DNA from: Clostridia bacterium
GTDB taxonomy: Bacteria > Bacillota > Clostridia > Acetivibrionales > DSM-2933
Reading direction: 5' to 3'
NCBI GenBank assembly: GCA_026418275.1
Contig: JAOABQ010000070.1
Location: forward strand, 1 to 64,000
DNA: 64,000 nucleotides
Below the pieces are notes generated by a model. That model ran no database searches. It saw nothing but the letters and a program-made list of their open reading frames with translations, and was not told where the DNA came from. Position 1 is the first letter of the stretch; each line of letters starts with the position of its first letter. Position numbers and translations under genes: made by a program. This document shows positions 36,208-45,856 of this stretch, piece after piece.

Positions 36208-37071
36208 TTAACCTTTTTGTATAGGAAAAATCGGACATGATATTACATTAAAAAAATCAGATATGTTCTTTCCGGTGAAAGCCTTGAAGTGTCTTATAAA
36301 ATGTGATTGATCATAATACCCCGCATCCGCTGCAATCTGTGCCATATTATAAATTCCCTGCGTCCTTATTACCTCAAGGGTATTCTGAAATTTTACCACC
36401 TGTGAAAACATCTTGGATGAATGTCCTAACCACTGATTAAAAAGCCTTGATAAATGCCTTTCACTGATACATTCACTTTTGGCAAGATCCTTTATGTGCA
36501 TCGTACCTTTGGACAAAATTATGTTAGAAAGCACATTATACAATGTATGACTTTTTTGAGCATGATCAAAAAAAACCATAAAAATCGAATTGAGAACTCT
36601 TATTTTTTCACGAAAGGGAATCTTAAGAGAAAATATACCATATAGCTTCTTTTCCAATTTCGGTATAACATCACAGGCATATGCCCATGAATCAGAAAAG
36701 GCTTTCATTTCCGTCTTAAAAACCGGATAAGCGCCACCAGGGTTAAACCTTATACCATAAGTCTGAATACCGGATGTAAAACTACTCACTTGGATGGGCT
36801 GCGATGCCATCCCTATAACTATACTTTGATATTCTCCGCTCTCTATATTGATATCAAATATTATATCGACACAGCCGTCAGGTATAATCGTTTCTTCGCC
36901 TATTTCAGTCTGTGGAACAAACCCAGGCAGTGCAGGAGTACACCAATAGCAGTTGATATATCCCTGAAGATCATCACATGGCTTGCATTCCACATAATGC
37001 GCTTTATTATGGGTAAAGCTTGCAAGACTTTGCTTTGATATAAATCGCTCAAAAAGCTTCGCTTCAGTCAT
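36208..37071 (-). CDS. AraC family regulator with DUF6597-like N-terminal domain
   Basis: 287 residues. The N-terminal part ('GYINCYWCTP', 'IIPDGCVDIIFDI', 'GIRFNPGGAYPVF') resembles the DUF6597 sensing domain. The C-terminal DNA-binding domain shows 'MHIKDLAKSECISERHLSRL' and 'MAQIAADAGYYDQSHFIRHF'. The ribosome-binding site is weak. 41 bp upstream of the DUF3795-like gene, so the two may be co-transcribed. Targets unknown. Confidence 0.8.
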   Translation of the reverse strand: MTEAKLFERFISKQSLASFTHNKAHYVECKPCDDLQGYINCYWCTPALPGFVPQTEIGEETIIPDGCVDIIFDINIESGEYQSIVIGMASQPIQVSSFTSGIQTYGIRFNPGGAYPVFKTEMKAFSDSWAYACDVIPKLEKKLYGIFSLKIPFREKIRVLNSIFMVFFDHAQKSHTLYNVLSNIILSKGTMHIKDLAKSECISERHLSRLFNQWLGHSSKMFSQVVKFQNTLEVIRTQGIYNMAQIAADAGYYDQSHFIRHFKAFTGKNISDFFNVISCPIFPIQKG

Positions 37072-37420
37072 ATTAAATAACCCAACTTGAGTAATGAAAT
37101 AATCACAGATAATGCGGAGGGGATTTGACCTATTTCCCGGCTTCCGCAGGTGTTTTTATTAAACTACTGCATTAGCACACTAGAGGAATTTCACCCTAAC
37201 CTGCAGTTTAGAATACCAGTATTCTGTTACAGAACTACTGTGCATATTCATATTATCATACTTTCTTTTGAGTGTAAATCTCATGCTTTTCACCTTCTAT
37301 TATGCCATAATACCATATATTTTTACCAGTTTATTTCATAAAGATTGGTAACACAACATTACATAACAAATACGCTTTTACTCATACATTCATGTTTGGC
37401 TTGCTTCCTTTTACCAAGTG
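37072..37420. other. Intergenic region between dockerin gene and AraC gene
   Basis: About 350 bp without a supported gene. Only short, unrelated frames occur. A short inverted repeat near 37105-37145 (gcggaggggattt...cccggcttccgc) is seen, of unknown role; it lies on the upstream side of the AraC gene. Confidence 0.4.
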
Positions 37421-37461
37421 AAAAATCCACCTCAATGTTATGAATTTTGAGGCGGATTTTT
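37421..37461 (-). terminator. Intrinsic terminator of the N-terminal-dockerin gene
   Basis: 15-bp stem with one mismatch (37421-37435 with 37447-37461), 11-nt loop, A and T runs at the base. It follows the stop at 37522 by 60 bp. Confidence 0.85.
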
Positions 37462-37521
37462 TAACCGGGAAAACAATCTACGTTTCAAATACGGTTTCTA
37501 AATTATAAATCAGTTCGGATA

Positions 37522-39675
37522 TTACTGTACAATCGCTCCTTTAATAAGGTAATACCAACTGTCCCCTGTAGGTCTGGGATTGTAAGGCTGTGGAAGATAC
37601 GCTTTAATAACCCTCATTAACGTTAGAAAATCATAGCGGTAGGAAATATAGTTTCCTCCCCAGTGTTTTGCAAGGATATCAAATGCCCGTTTAGTATCAT
37701 TTTTCATCTCGGTCCAGGTGGCATCAGACGGAACACCTTGAGAATAGAATACTTTGAGTTTGGTTAAAAAGCTCTCCATATCTGCCCACGTGATCTGTGC
37801 ATCATAGGTATTGGCCGTATCGTTGTTAATGTCTATAAGTGCCCAGCGGATTTCATTCACATGATCTCCAAAGCCTGTAAGTCCTAATGTTTTGGAAACA
37901 TCCAGTGAATTTAATGCTTCCTGTCTTTTTGCACCCAATGCTTGAGATGACAAAAGTGAATTCAACCCTCTATTGTATGCATAGTCAATTAACACATATT
38001 CAGCCCATGGATCCTTTGCCTGGGATATAAATTCTTTGAACTTTGCTGCAGGGATGGCATGCAGTGTTTCCCTGGTAACAGTAATGCTAAGCCCGCTGCA
38101 AATCGCAGCCGTTACAAATTTAAGATCGTCTTTCATCGGCTCTTTTACAAAGGTATAATCGTCATGGACTGCATTCCCGGGGAAAAAGTCCTTCATATGA
38201 TCTCTCATATCGTTAAAGTTAGGTGTTTCCTGCTGGAACGGACCATCTTGATGTGCCTGTATCGGCCAAATATAGTTTTGTCCGTCCAGGGTTACTTTAT
38301 AAATACTGTTTGCCCCTGTATACTCGGGAGCCAGCCCGCAGGCAAAGTTTTCCTTTGTGCCCATTGCGGTCATATAATTCGGGTTTAGTTTAAGCAATTC
38401 ATAATTAAAACCCATTCCCATTGCCATAAACTTGGAAGGAATCCAAATCCTTATATCGGGTGTTGTACTCATGGGATGGCTCAATTTTTTCGGCTGACCT
38501 ATCCAGATTTGTGTGGGGTGGTATGGATTATACACAATCATATTCTGATTGACCGGATTTACCTGTGCACTATAATAACTTGCAGGATTTGCAATAAGGT
38601 CCTTTTCACTCAAGTCAGGCTTGTTTTTTGTCCAGCTTGAGGGAAGTCCTTCGTAGTTCGGGTATGCAATATCCTCAGACCTTACGTAGTGGGGTGTAAT
38701 TTTTTGGGGATAAACCTTGCTCCCGGCTTTTTTAAAGTCCATGGTCACCGTCAGTTTTTTACCAAGAGGGAAAAAGCTGAGCCAGCCTAAATCCAGTGTC
38801 ACTTTCTCTCCCTCCACTTTTGTCACAGGGGACCCACTGTCGGTTTTCGCGGAAACCAAGGTAGAAGACGTTTCAAAAGTTATATTCCATATTGCAAAAT
38901 AACTGCCGTTCCAAGCATAGGTTGTGTTTGGATTTTCAATAATCAACTGGTATTTGAAGTCCGTATCCGTTTCCGAAATTTTTGACTCTGTAATTTTCAA
39001 ATTACCCTTCTCATCAACCGGTGTCGGTGAAGGTGAATTTGTTGGTGTGGGTGTGGAATCAATTTCGGTATATTTTACACCAGGATAGTCTGCTACACTT
39101 TTGTTGAAATGTTGGATAATAACCAAAATATCCTCCATATTCACAGCGGTATCCATATTGAAATCCGCATCGGAATTGTAAAACGGACTACCTTGCGCAG
39201 AATTAAAGAATCTGATGAGTTCCACAATATCCGACATATTGATCGCACCGTCTTGAAGATTGTCTTGCATCATGTCCCCTGCCCAAATTGAAACGGGCTC
39301 CGTCTCACTTCCTAAAGCGATACTTTTATTAAAAGAAATTTTTTCTGTTGTTCTGGTAAGATAGTTGGTTTTTGAAATTTTAACTGAATACCCCGTTTGA
39401 TTTTGAGGAATCCCTTGAATCTCAAAATATCCTTTACTGTCGGTTAATGAAAATACATTGGCCCCCTCTACTTCAATTTTAAACCCTTTTAAAATATTAG
39501 GATTAGAAGAGGATACATCGGGTAAAATATTCCCTTTCAACAGGACACTGCCCCTGTTTAATTCCCCTGTTTCCACAGCATTTGCAATACCATTCAGATT
39601 CAGCGAAGTAAAAATAAAAACAAACAGAAGAATGCTGACTACCTTTTTTACTATGTAAGTTTTTTTACAAAACAT
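37522..39675 (-). CDS. Cellulosomal protein with N-terminal X-dockerin and lysozyme-fold-like C-terminal domain
   Basis: 717 residues. A signal peptide (1-36) is followed by an X-module (about 44-130) and a type II-like dockerin (138-191; calcium loops DNLQDGAINMSD and DFNMDTAVNMED). A short linker leads to an immunoglobulin-like or CBM-like sandwich (about 225-330). The last 380 residues are the presumed catalytic part: IWIPSKFMAMGMGFNYELL, then MTAMGTKENFACGL (Glu442), WPIQAHQDGPFQ and YAYNRG. The GTKE and 'AYNRG' positions recall GH23-type lysozyme-like folds, including the dockerin cellulase family GH124. The match is a guess. GGAGGG lies 5 nt before the ATG. Confidence 0.8.
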   Translation of the reverse strand: MFCKKTYIVKKVVSILLFVFIFTSLNLNGIANAVETGELNRGSVLLKGNILPDVSSSNPNILKGFKIEVEGANVFSLTDSKGYFEIQGIPQNQTGYSVKISKTNYLTRTTEKISFNKSIALGSETEPVSIWAGDMMQDNLQDGAINMSDIVELIRFFNSAQGSPFYNSDADFNMDTAVNMEDILVIIQHFNKSVADYPGVKYTEIDSTPTPTNSPSPTPVDEKGNLKITESKISETDTDFKYQLIIENPNTTYAWNGSYFAIWNITFETSSTLVSAKTDSGSPVTKVEGEKVTLDLGWLSFFPLGKKLTVTMDFKKAGSKVYPQKITPHYVRSEDIAYPNYEGLPSSWTKNKPDLSEKDLIANPASYYSAQVNPVNQNMIVYNPYHPTQIWIGQPKKLSHPMSTTPDIRIWIPSKFMAMGMGFNYELLKLNPNYMTAMGTKENFACGLAPEYTGANSIYKVTLDGQNYIWPIQAHQDGPFQQETPNFNDMRDHMKDFFPGNAVHDDYTFVKEPMKDDLKFVTAAICSGLSITVTRETLHAIPAAKFKEFISQAKDPWAEYVLIDYAYNRGLNSLLSSQALGAKRQEALNSLDVSKTLGLTGFGDHVNEIRWALIDINNDTANTYDAQITWADMESFLTKLKVFYSQGVPSDATWTEMKNDTKRAFDILAKHWGGNYISYRYDFLTLMRVIKAYLPQPYNPRPTGDSWYYLIKGAIVQ

Positions 39676-39904
39676 GTTTTCCCTCCATTCAAAAAATTTA
39701 ATACCATTACCTTCATTAAGTCTTCACTTTTCTCCACCCAATATTACGAGGAAGCAAAAGTTAAAGCGCATTAATTTTATAATATAAGTTTAATTAATTT
39801 TCTCTTATGTAGCAATTGTATATATTGTTGTTTATAGTACGATTTTGTCTTCATGAATAAACTTTTGCGATGTTCATTAAAACAAAAAAGTATACTTACT
39901 CGAA

Positions 39905-40482
39905 ATGGGTGCATTAGCCGTAGCACTAGCAGCTCATATGTCCAGTATGCATCCAATTATTGAGCCACATTATTTCCTTCATGAGCTAAATGTTTTAATA
40001 GAAAATATTCCGAAAAAAAAAGACTTCCTTGATTTAATCAGGAAAGTTGTAGAATACATCAAACCTATCGAAGATTATATGAATGCTCACAGCATGACAA
40101 AGGGTGTAACAGGATATAGCTATCATACAGTTCCTGTTGTCTTATTCTTATTATTTAAATACCAAAAAGACTTTGCTGCGGCCATAAAGTCTGTAATCCG
40201 ATGTGGCGGTGATACCGACACAACTGCCGCTATCTTAGGAGGCATTATCGGTTCAGGTACCGGCCTACAGGTATACCGGCACACTATATCGATAATATTC
40301 GTGACTGGCCATACTCCGTCCAATATATAAAGGACCGGGCAAATTTACTTTACGAAACACTCTATGGCAATCCTCCCTTGAAAGTAAAAACACCTTACTA
40401 CTTTACACATTTTTCAAGGAATCTGTTCTTTATGATGATCATGCTTTTCCACGGCTTAAGAAGGCTTTTGCCGCCATACTAA
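39905..40482 (+). pseudogene. Truncated, frameshifted ADP-ribosylglycohydrolase
   Basis: Starts abruptly in what is the middle of the family (MGALAVALAAHM) and lacks the N-terminal catalytic half. The conserved metal site RCGGDTDTTAAILGGIIG is present. Near 40264-40270 the frame shifts: reading continues one frame over as IPAHYIDNIRDWPYS and then LLYETLYG to a stop at 40480. Such enzymes remove ADP-ribose from proteins; this copy cannot work. One of few plus-strand coding traces in this half, convergent with the peroxiredoxin. Confidence 0.8.
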
Positions 40483-40504
40483 GCAAAAATAATCTGCCCT
40501 TACC

Positions 40505-41233
40505 TCATTCTGATAAAACCGGCGTGTTCTGATTACTTTCCAAATTTTCTTTCATCATTTTAGGGCACATACTTTTCTTATCCGGTTTCATGCAAAGGTA
40601 CCAATCCATACAGGAATACCCTTTCGGGTCCATTACCCTTTCTTTTAGTTGTTGATATGTAGATGGCGGCGGTACGACTACAGGCATTCCATGAACCCAA
40701 TTGGCAGGTGTTACCACTTTATCCCGGTCTACCGTTTGAAGGGAATCAATCATTCTGATAATTTCAGGTATATATCTGCCGGTTGTCTGAGGATACTGCA
40801 AAATAGCCCTTATTACCTGCTTGTCATCAATAATGAAAACACTTCTAATTGTAGATGTTTCACTAACCTTTGGCGAAATCATTCCGTACATTTTTGCAAC
40901 CTTCATATCCAAATCCGCGATCACCGGAAACGGAATCTCAATGCCCGTATTATTATAAATATTATAAACCCAGGCCAAATGTGCATATACACTATCAATA
41001 CTAAGACCTATCAACTGAACATTTCTTTGTACAAAACATGGATTATATTTTGCAAATGCTATAAATTCCGTAGTACAGACCGGAGTAAAATCCGCCGGAT
41101 GGGAAAACATTACCACCCATTTTCCTTCAAAGTCTGAAAGCTTAATATCCCCAAAAGTCGTTTTGGCAGAGAACTCCGGAGCCTTTGAACCAAGCATCGG
41201 TTGGCTAACTCTCGCCTCATTTTCAAAATTCAT
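40505..41233 (-). CDS. Peroxiredoxin (AhpC/TSA, Prx6-like)
   Basis: 242 residues, longer than AhpC and like archaeal-type Prx6. The peroxidatic Cys is in HPADFTPVCTTEF (about residue 53), with Arg in TSTIRSVFIID (about 128). The C-terminal tail has two further Cys (YSCMDWYLCM) that could act as resolving residues. It reduces peroxides in this anaerobe. AAGGAG precedes the ATG. Convergent with the pseudogene, with 22 bp between their stops. Confidence 0.9.
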   Translation of the reverse strand: MNFENEARVSQPMLGSKAPEFSAKTTFGDIKLSDFEGKWVVMFSHPADFTPVCTTEFIAFAKYNPCFVQRNVQLIGLSIDSVYAHLAWVYNIYNNTGIEIPFPVIADLDMKVAKMYGMISPKVSETSTIRSVFIIDDKQVIRAILQYPQTTGRYIPEIIRMIDSLQTVDRDKVVTPANWVHGMPVVVPPPSTYQQLKERVMDPKGYSCMDWYLCMKPDKKSMCPKMMKENLESNQNTPVLSE

Positions 41234-41477
41234 ATTAAAACCCTCTCCTTAAAAATATTACACTATATGATACTCGTCACAAGAAAGGTTTGTGTTAAAA
41301 TTCACCATTTTTATCAATTGTAAAACTAATTACCTCTTCCCAATACCGAAAAAAAGACACTTATAATCCTAAGAATACCACCTTCCATTAAAAGGAACCC
41401 AAGGATAGTATCAATATATAAAATGCATGCATATTTCATAAAACTTGTAATCAGATTATTGTTTATGGAGGTTAACC

Positions 41478-41960
41478 ATGAAAAGAGGATTAGCAATTCT
41501 ATTAGTTGGTATGCTTTTTGCAGTGGGATGCAGTAATGGAACCAGGAAAGTACAGGGTAACAACATAAGTGTGCAGCAGAACACAATAGCCCCAAACACC
41601 CCTCTTGAGGATGGGAAGTATAAGGATGGTGTCTATGAAGTACAATCCCAGCCAGACTACGAAGGATACTATAGTACAGCTAAAGTTACAATCAAGGATA
41701 ACAAGATCGATAGTGTTGACTGGAAAATAATTGATTCCGAAAGAAAAAGGGATTTTGACGAAAAATATGAAGAGGTGTTTGCGGGAAACAAAGAGTATCA
41801 AGAGCAGTGCCGCAATGACTTAAAGGGTGCAAAAACATATAGCCCTAAACTGGTTGAAACCCAAGAGATTAGTGAGGTTGATGCCATATCTGGAGCAACT
41901 TGGTCCAATAAAAAATTTAAAGAAGTTGTACGAATTGCATTGGAAAAAGCCAAAAAATAG
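41478..41960 (+). CDS. FMN-binding domain lipoprotein
   Basis: 160 residues. A lipoprotein signal ends in the lipobox FAVGC (Cys18). The C-terminal part holds the FMN-binding domain, ending in EVDAISGATWSNKKFKEVV, which resembles the SGAT(S/T) motif where FMN is covalently attached to Thr by ApbE (in RnfG/NqrC). Predicted to be anchored on the outer face of the membrane, in extracytoplasmic electron transfer. GGAGG lies 6 nt before the ATG. It overlaps no gene; convergent with hypF (4 bp between stops). Confidence 0.88.
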   Translation: MKRGLAILLVGMLFAVGCSNGTRKVQGNNISVQQNTIAPNTPLEDGKYKDGVYEVQSQPDYEGYYSTAKVTIKDNKIDSVDWKIIDSERKRDFDEKYEEVFAGNKEYQEQCRNDLKGAKTYSPKLVETQEISEVDAISGATWSNKKFKEVVRIALEKAKK

Positions 41961-41964
41961 GATT

Positions 41965-44268
41965 TTATGCGTGCTGCAATCTTGCGTTGGCGACCATCAC
42001 CTGACCCAGAGAAATCCCCCCATCATTGGTTGGGACGCGGGAATGGTGATATACGTTGAATCCCTGTTCTTTTAATTTTAAAATTACGTTGATGAGTAAA
42101 AATTCATTTAGAAAAACTCCACCGCTTAAAACGACATCATTCAAGGAATACTGGCCTCTTAAACACCTGCACATTTCCACAACCATATCTACAACGGTGG
42201 AATGGAATTTTCTGCTCAATAAACGTACATCAGTTAAATCTTTTATACCTTTTACAATTTCCTTTATCATGGGACTGTAATCAATTTCATTTAGGCCGTT
42301 GTTATGGGAAATCCGGTAAGACAGCGGCTCTGTGAGAGTAAAATCCCGTTCCAAAAGGGATTCAAGCTCAATGGCAGCCTGGGCTTCATATTCAATCTTT
42401 TTACAGATATTCAGTATAGCGGATATCCCATCAAATAATCGTCCCATACTTGTGGCCGCAAAAGAATGAATCTTTCCAGTCGACATCTTAAAATAAATAT
42501 CCAGGTCCTTTGGGTTGATTTCTTTAAAGATTTCAGCAGCATATTGAGTAAAGGACGCCCCATAGGTTTGGATTAAAAGCTCCAAACCTACCCTATAGGG
42601 CTCAAGTACTGCTTTGTCCCCGCCAAGCAGGTTAAAAGGCTTCAAACAACCGACTCTATTAAAGTGATCATAATCCCCTATTAAAAACTCTCCACCCCAA
42701 ATCATACCATCCGTTCCATACCCTGTACCGTCAAAGATCACCCCGATGACCTTGTTTTCCAAATTGTTCTCTGCCATACATGAAGCCATATGGGCATGGT
42801 GGTGCTGTACACCAATAACAGGCAACCCCTTTTGCTCCAATGCAAAAACGGTTGATTGGTATAGCGGATGCAAGTCGTAGGCCATCGCCTCCGGAAAGAT
42901 ATTTAAGAGTTTTTCCAAATGTTTTGAACTCTCTATATGCGCTTGAAAAATATGCTCATTTTTTAAATCTCCGATATGTTGACTAATAAATACATGATGA
43001 TCCCTACTCAATGCAGCCGTTGTTTTGAGTTCTGCACCTAAAGCCAAAACACTCTTTAGATTCCATTTTACATGAACAGGGTAGGGCGCATAGCCTCTTG
43101 ACCGCCTAATGCTGGATATGACCGGCTTTTTCAATTCGGGGTGATATGAACACCCCACAATTGAATCGTCAACCCTGGTATGGATATCACGGTTATTGAC
43201 CAGAAAATAATCTGCCACTTCCCCAAGCTGCTCTACCGCATCCTCATTCCTATACACAATGGGATTGCCGGAAATATTACCGCTTGTCATAATGAGAACA
43301 GGTAATGCCTCACTTGAAAGCAGCAGGTAATGAAGCGGCGCTGAAGGCAGCATGATACCGTAGTTCGGGTTTTTCGGCGCGATGGGATCTTGCGGTTGCA
43401 CGTTTCTTTTCTTCAGCAGCACAATCGGCCTCTGAATGCTTTGGAGGAGGCTTTTTTCATATTCATTAATATAAACATACTTCAACGCAGTACCAATATC
43501 CTTTACCATCAGTGCAAAGGGTTTTAAATCCCTTTTCTTCCTTCTTCTCAGTTCCTTAACTGCATTATCGTCCAAAGCATTACAGGCCAGATGAAATCCT
43601 CCCACACTTTTTACGGCAAATATTTTTCCTTCCAATAGTCTTTCAATACAGTACTTAATAGTGTCATCGGTCACTACTTTTTTTCCGCTTTTATCCAACA
43701 ACTCCAAAAGCGGGCCACATTCGGGGCAAGCATTGGGCTGGGCATGATATCTCCTGTTGTTAATGTCTTCGTACTCTGCCTTACACTGTTCACACAGGCA
43801 GAATTTATCCATTGTTGTGTTTTTTCTGTCATAAGGCATGTCCTTTATAATAGAATACCTTGGTCCACAGTTCGTGCAGTTGATAAATGGGTAAAGGTAG
43901 CGGCGGTCAGTTTGATCAAACATTTCCTTCAAACAATCCTCACAAACATGAGTATCCGGGGGAACAAGGGTATCTGTATAGTCAAGCTTTAGACTTGCTT
44001 TAATTTCAAAGGTACTGCATGTCCCCGGCATAGTACCGCTTGGAAGCTGAAAAATACCGTTTATGACAGCAAGGGGTGGAGGTAAATTTTGAAGATCCCG
44101 GATGAATAAATCCAGTATTCCGCCATCCGCTTCAATTTCCATTAATACCCCTTCAGAGTCGTTTAATATCCATCCTTTAGTATTATACTTTAAGGCCAGT
44201 TTATGAACAAAGGGCCGAAATCCGACCCCTTGAACGATACCGGTGATTCGATAACGCCGTACTTCCAT
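41965..44268 (-). CDS. hypF: Carbamoyltransferase HypF
   Basis: 767 residues, typical length. N-terminal acylphosphatase domain (GIVQGVGFRPFVHKLA), two Cys4 zinc fingers (CEDCLKEMF...CTNCG and CLCEQC...CPECG), a YrdC-like domain (about 195-380) and the C-terminal Kae1-like carbamoyltransferase domain with VQHHHAHMASCMAEN. It uses carbamoyl phosphate and ATP to make the CN ligands of [NiFe] hydrogenase with HypE. No hydrogenase or other hyp gene is in the window, so partners are elsewhere. ATG at 44268 has GGGAG 6 nt upstream; an ATG 13 codons earlier lacks a site. Confidence 0.95.
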   Translation of the reverse strand: MEVRRYRITGIVQGVGFRPFVHKLALKYNTKGWILNDSEGVLMEIEADGGILDLFIRDLQNLPPPLAVINGIFQLPSGTMPGTCSTFEIKASLKLDYTDTLVPPDTHVCEDCLKEMFDQTDRRYLYPFINCTNCGPRYSIIKDMPYDRKNTTMDKFCLCEQCKAEYEDINNRRYHAQPNACPECGPLLELLDKSGKKVVTDDTIKYCIERLLEGKIFAVKSVGGFHLACNALDDNAVKELRRRKKRDLKPFALMVKDIGTALKYVYINEYEKSLLQSIQRPIVLLKKRNVQPQDPIAPKNPNYGIMLPSAPLHYLLLSSEALPVLIMTSGNISGNPIVYRNEDAVEQLGEVADYFLVNNRDIHTRVDDSIVGCSYHPELKKPVISSIRRSRGYAPYPVHVKWNLKSVLALGAELKTTAALSRDHHVFISQHIGDLKNEHIFQAHIESSKHLEKLLNIFPEAMAYDLHPLYQSTVFALEQKGLPVIGVQHHHAHMASCMAENNLENKVIGVIFDGTGYGTDGMIWGGEFLIGDYDHFNRVGCLKPFNLLGGDKAVLEPYRVGLELLIQTYGASFTQYAAEIFKEINPKDLDIYFKMSTGKIHSFAATSMGRLFDGISAILNICKKIEYEAQAAIELESLLERDFTLTEPLSYRISHNNGLNEIDYSPMIKEIVKGIKDLTDVRLLSRKFHSTVVDMVVEMCRCLRGQYSLNDVVLSGGVFLNEFLLINVILKLKEQGFNVYHHSRVPTNDGGISLGQVMVANARLQHA

Positions 44269-44449
44269 TGGATACTCCCATCTATATAAAATGAATAAAT
44301 CTATCAATACAAGAATATAATCTCCCCTAATCCTGTATCATATCATGAGAGATTTTTGCAGTTAATGTTTTAAATCCAGTATTGTATATCAATTTTTGCA
44401 ATCCGCAGAATATTTCATTTGGGTAAAGCATTTTATGAAGTTTCTTTTT

Positions 44450-45469
44450 CTATCCAATCCTTGCCTTTAATTCCTTTTCAAATTCCAGTCTGTTGTCTAT
44501 ATTCATTCCTATGAGCTTTGATTCTCTCTTAATACCAAAAAGCCCTTTGATTACCGCCTCACTCTTTAATTGAATAACATATTGGGGTTCTCCGTAAACA
44601 GATAACTTAACAAATTTTTGTGAAGATTTTTCTAAAGCTTTAAAGGGGCGGATTTCTTCGATCTCGGAATATGGAATATCTGCTCTAAAGCGAAGTCCTG
44701 TACGTATATGGAGCATAGATTCGGTCATTGTAACCGGGTTGAACCTGAGGGCATGAAAGTCCCCTACAAGCCAGAATATCCCATAAACCGACAACCCCGT
44801 AACAATCCAGGCAATCACCGGACTCCATAGATGAAGAATGATATGCAAAATAGGTATTTCGAAAACGGAAATAAATACTAAAACCCCTAATACAACCGGA
44901 TAACCTTGTTCCTTATAACAAGAAAAATATTTGTAATCCGCATTTTGTTTTTTGGGTGATAATATAAGAAATCCTGTAAGAGCATACTGAATCAAAAAAA
45001 GTTCTGTTGCCACAAGTTCAGCTAACACACCGATCTTAAGCGCCTTTTCCAGGGATTCTACAAAAGCATCAAATGCATATACCTTACTCTTCCTAACCTC
45101 TTTAAATGTACGGTAAATTAACCGTATCTTGAGTACTGCATAACAAACCAGGAAAATCTCCAAAACAGGTATAAGCATTACAAGCAGATCAAGGTACTTA
45201 TGGTATTGTCCCGGAAGAATAACATTAGCAGCAACAACTGACAACAAAAAAACAGGAACCATCGTAATGGAAGGCAGAGTGCTTTTTCTGACGACAAACA
45301 GCCAATACACCGCCGGAAGGAGCAAACATATATCCAATGTAATCGCTAAAGAGAATACATTCGATGCATTCATAAAAGTCCGGCTTTGAATAAGCCAACT
45401 CTCAAAAATGCATACAGAAATCGCCATCATAATAAAAAGTACAGCTTTTTTTCGAATTGTTAATACCAT
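44450..45469 (-). CDS. Hypothetical integral membrane protein
   Basis: 339 residues with about eight hydrophobic segments in the first 240 residues and a soluble C-terminal region (about 250-339) with short strands (MLHIRTGLRFRADIPYSEIE; 'VIQLKSEAVIKGLFG') resembling a bacterial PH-like domain. I do not recognise a characterised family; related clostridial proteins are often misnamed. AGGAGGGG is 6 nt before ATG 45469, so an ATG 13 codons earlier is rejected. Confidence 0.7.
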   Translation of the reverse strand: MVLTIRKKAVLFIMMAISVCIFESWLIQSRTFMNASNVFSLAITLDICLLLPAVYWLFVVRKSTLPSITMVPVFLLSVVAANVILPGQYHKYLDLLVMLIPVLEIFLVCYAVLKIRLIYRTFKEVRKSKVYAFDAFVESLEKALKIGVLAELVATELFLIQYALTGFLILSPKKQNADYKYFSCYKEQGYPVVLGVLVFISVFEIPILHIILHLWSPVIAWIVTGLSVYGIFWLVGDFHALRFNPVTMTESMLHIRTGLRFRADIPYSEIEEIRPFKALEKSSQKFVKLSVYGEPQYVIQLKSEAVIKGLFGIKRESKLIGMNIDNRLEFEKELKARIG

Positions 45470-45856
45470 TTTTAACCCCTCCTGCAAATCCAGTCCAAAA
45501 AACTTCATTACTTTATTTTCTCATATCACACTAAAATGTTCAATTAGCCTACCTTACTTTCGTATCATAAAAAATATGCGTATCAACTGTAAAAGCAATT
45601 TATATGCCCTTTTTACAAATGGAAATCTCCAAATTCATGTTTGGTTATTCCAAACAAATATTAAAGTATCCAAAAATAAAAGGCCCGGACCGTTTACCCA
45701 TCCAAGCCTTTTCATATCTACCCAATTCTTATGCTAAAATATCAATCTATCTGGAACATGATAAAGCTTAACATCGCCTTTTAATTCCTTGATTGAATAT
45801 CCTGAAAATTTTATTTATTCTTGAAAAATCAATTTAACGATCAACCTATATACAAT

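Noticed and set aside
2174-39675. Idea that all four dockerin genes share one SigI promoter
   Set aside because: An ACCCC/CGTA pair was found only upstream of sigI; upstream regions of the other genes show no convincing match.
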